From Myxococcales bacterium (lineage in GTDB: Bacteria > Myxococcota_A > Polyangia > Polyangiales > Houyiibacteriaceae), in NCBI GenBank assembly GCA_030622585.1, contig JAUXFZ010000231.1:1-5139 (forward strand): 5,139 nt of DNA. Reading direction: 5' to 3'. The notes beneath the pieces are model-generated. The model saw nothing but the letters and a program-made list of their open reading frames with translations. It made no database searches and was not told the DNA's origin. Below are positions 3,515 through 5,139 of the stretch, piece after piece. Numbering within the stretch: position 1 is the stretch's first letter; each line of letters starts with the position of its first letter. The position numbers and the translations under genes were made by a program.

Positions 3515-5139
3515 TCAGTGAAGCGCGTCGATCAGTTCGAGTAGCGGCTCCGAGACGCTCAGGTCCACGGCCTGCCCGACATTGTTCTCGAACACCGTGT
3601 TGCAATCGATGGGCTGGGTGGGACAGGAGCCCGCATCATCCGAGAGAAGGTACGGGAAACAGTCGTGGCAGCTGCCGTCCCACTTATCGACCGGAACCTG
3701 ATACCCGATGTGGTCGTTACCGAGCCCCACGATGAACGTGTGCTCTGCGCCGGTCATGCGATCGCGGTAGTTCTCTCCGAGCTGGGGATCGAGCTCCGTC
3801 GGGACCACAGCGATGCTCGCCGCCCCGATGCGAATGGCGCCGACCTCGGTATGGATGTCTTCCCCGAGCGCCTGGGGAATCCAGTCGAAGGGCGGCGCGT
3901 AGGGGTTGCCGTTGGAGGCGTCGGGTTCCCCATCCGTGTAGAGACTCCGGCGGGAGTTGATGACGCCGGCCGCGACGGCTAGGCGGAAGAACGGGTTGCT
4001 GAGCGGGATGGCCACCGGGGCGGTGTTGCCGAAGCTAATCTCGGGGGCACCGTCGCCGGCTTCGTTTACGTCGATGGCGGAGATCACCCGCTCCGCGAGC
4101 TGCGCTCCGTGAACATCGGCAAAACGAAACGTCCGTCGCTCGGCAGGCTCACCTGTATCGGGGTCTTCCACGTCGATGTGGAGGGGGCCCTGGAGCACCC
4201 CTAGATCAGCGCTGACCCAGACGGCGGTGCCGCCATACTCCTCCTCGAGCCTCTCGCGAGCACCATGCGGGAAATCGGAGGTGAGCAGCGTGTTGTCGGA
4301 GCCCATGCTCTCCGGGTGGCTCGCGAAGTTGACCAGGGTCGCCAGGACCTCGTAGCTGCCGTCTTCGCTGGGCTCCACTTTCGTGAACTGCATGGTCGCA
4401 AGGCGCGAGTTGACCATCCGTCCATCAAACTCCGGGGCCAGCTCCGCATCGCCGGCGAGGACCTTGCTATCGTCCACACCGAAGCCATCGTCTTGTACAT
4501 CGAGACCAAGACTGAGGCCCTCTGAGCTCGGCGTGACCGTGCGCATACGCGCCGGCTCGAGGTTCGCAGCCGCTTCGTCGATGCAGTCGGCCACGGTCGC
4601 GTTCAAGAAATCGAGGTACCCGAAGTCGATGCCCGAGACCACTGAGCTCGGTCCCCATAGCCCTTGGGTGTCGGGTCCCTCGTGTCCGTGGGTGCTGGAG
4701 ATCGCTGCGTAGTCAATCCCGCTCTCGGCGGAGACCATGGCCCGTATCGTCTCCGTCTCGTTGACCGAATAGCCGACGACGTCGATCGATACGATTGCCA
4801 CACGGCCGCCCGGCCCCGCAACGACGACCCCTCGGGCCCACAGCCGATCGTGATAGCCCGTCGCCTGACGATCGTTGCCAAACCCGGCCATGTAAATGGG
4901 ATCGGTGTGGTTCACGACCGCGGTCCCTCCAAACGCATCCTCGTACGCGGATGCGAGGCTGGGGCTGATCGGCGTGATGTCACGAACGCAGGCGGCCGCC
5001 TTGAACGTGTCGTCCAGAGGGGGGCTTCCGCCCATTCCGCCCGCTCCGGCGGAGCCGCCCGCTCCGGCGGAGCCACCGGTGCCGCCAGTACCGCTCTCGT
5101 CGTCTGCGCAGCCGACGAGGCCAACGGTGCCAACAAGAA
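3515..5139 (-). CDS. Neutral/alkaline ceramidase-family lipoprotein, N-terminus outside the window
   Basis: The reading frame stays open past the first in-window ATG (5035) to the window edge, adding 34 residues: a hydrophobic run ending LVGC (a lipobox; Cys at 5108-5110) and a Gly/Ser/Ala/Thr-rich linker. The real start is therefore outside, and the protein is probably a lipoprotein. Numbering from the ATG at 5035, family marks are VRDITP (17-22), YMAGFG (48-53), YHDRLWARGVVV (61-72), SSTHGHEGP (113-121, with His116 and His118 at the zinc-site motif), NFASHPESMG (236-245, His240), and GLGNDHIGYQVP (437-448). These fit the neutral ceramidase N-terminal family, zinc amidases that release fatty acid from ceramide. 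Where such enzymes have GDVSPN with the nucleophilic Ser, this protein has GVLQGP (279-284), so amidase activity is doubtful. Four cysteines (456, 459, 471, 478) near the C-terminus may form disulfides. The usual C-terminal Ig-like domain is missing. Confidence 0.82.
   Translation of the reverse strand, partial: LVGTVGLVGCADDESGTGGTGGSAGAGGSAGAGGMGGSPPLDDTFKAAACVRDITPISPSLASAYEDAFGGTAVVNHTDPIYMAGFGNDRQATGYHDRLWARGVVVAGPGGRVAIVSIDVVGYSVNETETIRAMVSAESGIDYAAISSTHGHEGPDTQGLWGPSSVVSGIDFGYLDFLNATVADCIDEAAANLEPARMRTVTPSSEGLSLGLDVQDDGFGVDDSKVLAGDAELAPEFDGRMVNSRLATMQFTKVEPSEDGSYEVLATLVNFASHPESMGSDNTLLTSDFPHGARERLEEEYGGTAVWVSADLGVLQGPLHIDVEDPDTGEPAERRTFRFADVHGAQLAERVISAIDVNEAGDGAPEISFGNTAPVAIPLSNPFFRLAVAAGVINSRRSLYTDGEPDASNGNPYAPPFDWIPQALGEDIHTEVGAIRIGAASIAVVPTELDPQLGENYRDRMTGAEHTFIVGLGNDHIGYQVPVDKWDGSCHDCFPYLLSDDAGSCPTQPIDCNTVFENNVGQAVDLSVSEPLLELIDALH
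5039..5074. repeat. 18-bp perfect tandem repeat in the lipoprotein linker
   Basis: Two identical 18-base units (5039-5056 and 5057-5074) encode consecutive GSAGAG-type hexapeptides in the flexible linker after the lipid-attachment Cys. The unit length is a multiple of three, so copy number can change without a frameshift. Linkers of this kind are frequent in myxobacterial secreted lipoproteins. Confidence 0.85.
5108..5119 (-). other. Lipobox (LVGC) of the ceramidase-like lipoprotein
   Basis: The in-frame reverse-strand codons read Leu-Val-Gly-Cys after a hydrophobic run (LVGTVGLVG), matching the signal peptidase II consensus. The residues after Cys are Ala-Asp-Asp. Asp at +2 would favour inner-membrane retention in E. 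coli, but here +2 is Ala, so outer-membrane sorting is possible. The signal peptide start is not in the window. Confidence 0.7.

Noticed and set aside
3510..3525. Short hairpin CGCTT-TCAGTG-AAGCG as a bidirectional terminator
   Set aside because: The stem is only five base pairs, with no T-tract on either side; too weak to call.
5033..5035. ATG at 5035 as the start of the ceramidase-like gene
   Set aside because: The frame continues upstream through a Gly-rich linker and a lipobox to the window edge, so this Met is internal.
1..5139. CRISPR arrays, tRNA or rRNA genes, and insertion sequences
   Set aside because: No regularly spaced repeats, cloverleaf or rRNA-like segments, transposase motifs or terminal inverted repeats were seen.

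Overview
The window is GC-rich and gene-dense. It looks like a chromosomal fragment of a Gram-negative bacterium, probably a myxobacterium or another deltaproteobacterial relative (possibly from a metagenome). The support for this is a Gly/Ser/Ala/Thr-rich linker directly after a lipobox Cys in a secreted lipoprotein (a style common in Myxococcota), an outer-membrane beta-barrel ending in Phe, and an ECF sigma factor paired with a small zinc-type anti-sigma factor. The lineage is an inference; there is no rRNA or other marker gene here.

Layout: (1) a leftward operon from about 1183 to 1 encodes a small DUF2892 (YgaP-type) membrane protein, an ECF sigma factor, a soluble zf-HC2/ZAS anti-sigma factor, and the first 39 residues of a probable TVP38/TMEM64 (DedA-like) membrane protein that runs off the left edge. 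(2) A divergent intergenic region of about 155 bp (1184-1338) holds a strong ribosome binding site for the leftward operon, repeated AGTCC boxes, a TATAGT element and a perfect 12-bp palindrome. (3) A rightward operon from 1339 to 3501 encodes an exported rhodanese-like protein, an unrecognised outer-membrane beta-barrel protein and a DUF302 protein. (4) Converging on it, with 13 bp between the stop codons, is a leftward gene (3515 to beyond 5139) for a secreted lipoprotein of the neutral/alkaline ceramidase family. Its N-terminus lies outside the window.

The genes between 1 and 3501 look like one regulated module. The ECF sigma/anti-sigma pair is co-transcribed with a DUF2892 protein and lies divergently from a rhodanese and a DUF302 protein. 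Rhodanese, DUF2892 and DUF302 proteins recur near sulfide or persulfide handling genes, and E. coli YgaP is a rhodanese-DUF2892 fusion, so this locus looks like a split YgaP with its own sigma switch. A reasonable hypothesis is a thiol/sulfane-sulfur or oxidative envelope stress regulon that includes a new outer-membrane barrel.

The most unusual local feature is a 14-bp tandem duplication of the rhodanese start region. It creates a five-codon reading frame (MKISP, then stop) whose stop overlaps the true start codon as ATGA. The ceramidase-like protein keeps the zinc-site histidine motifs but appears to lack the nucleophilic serine of true neutral ceramidases.
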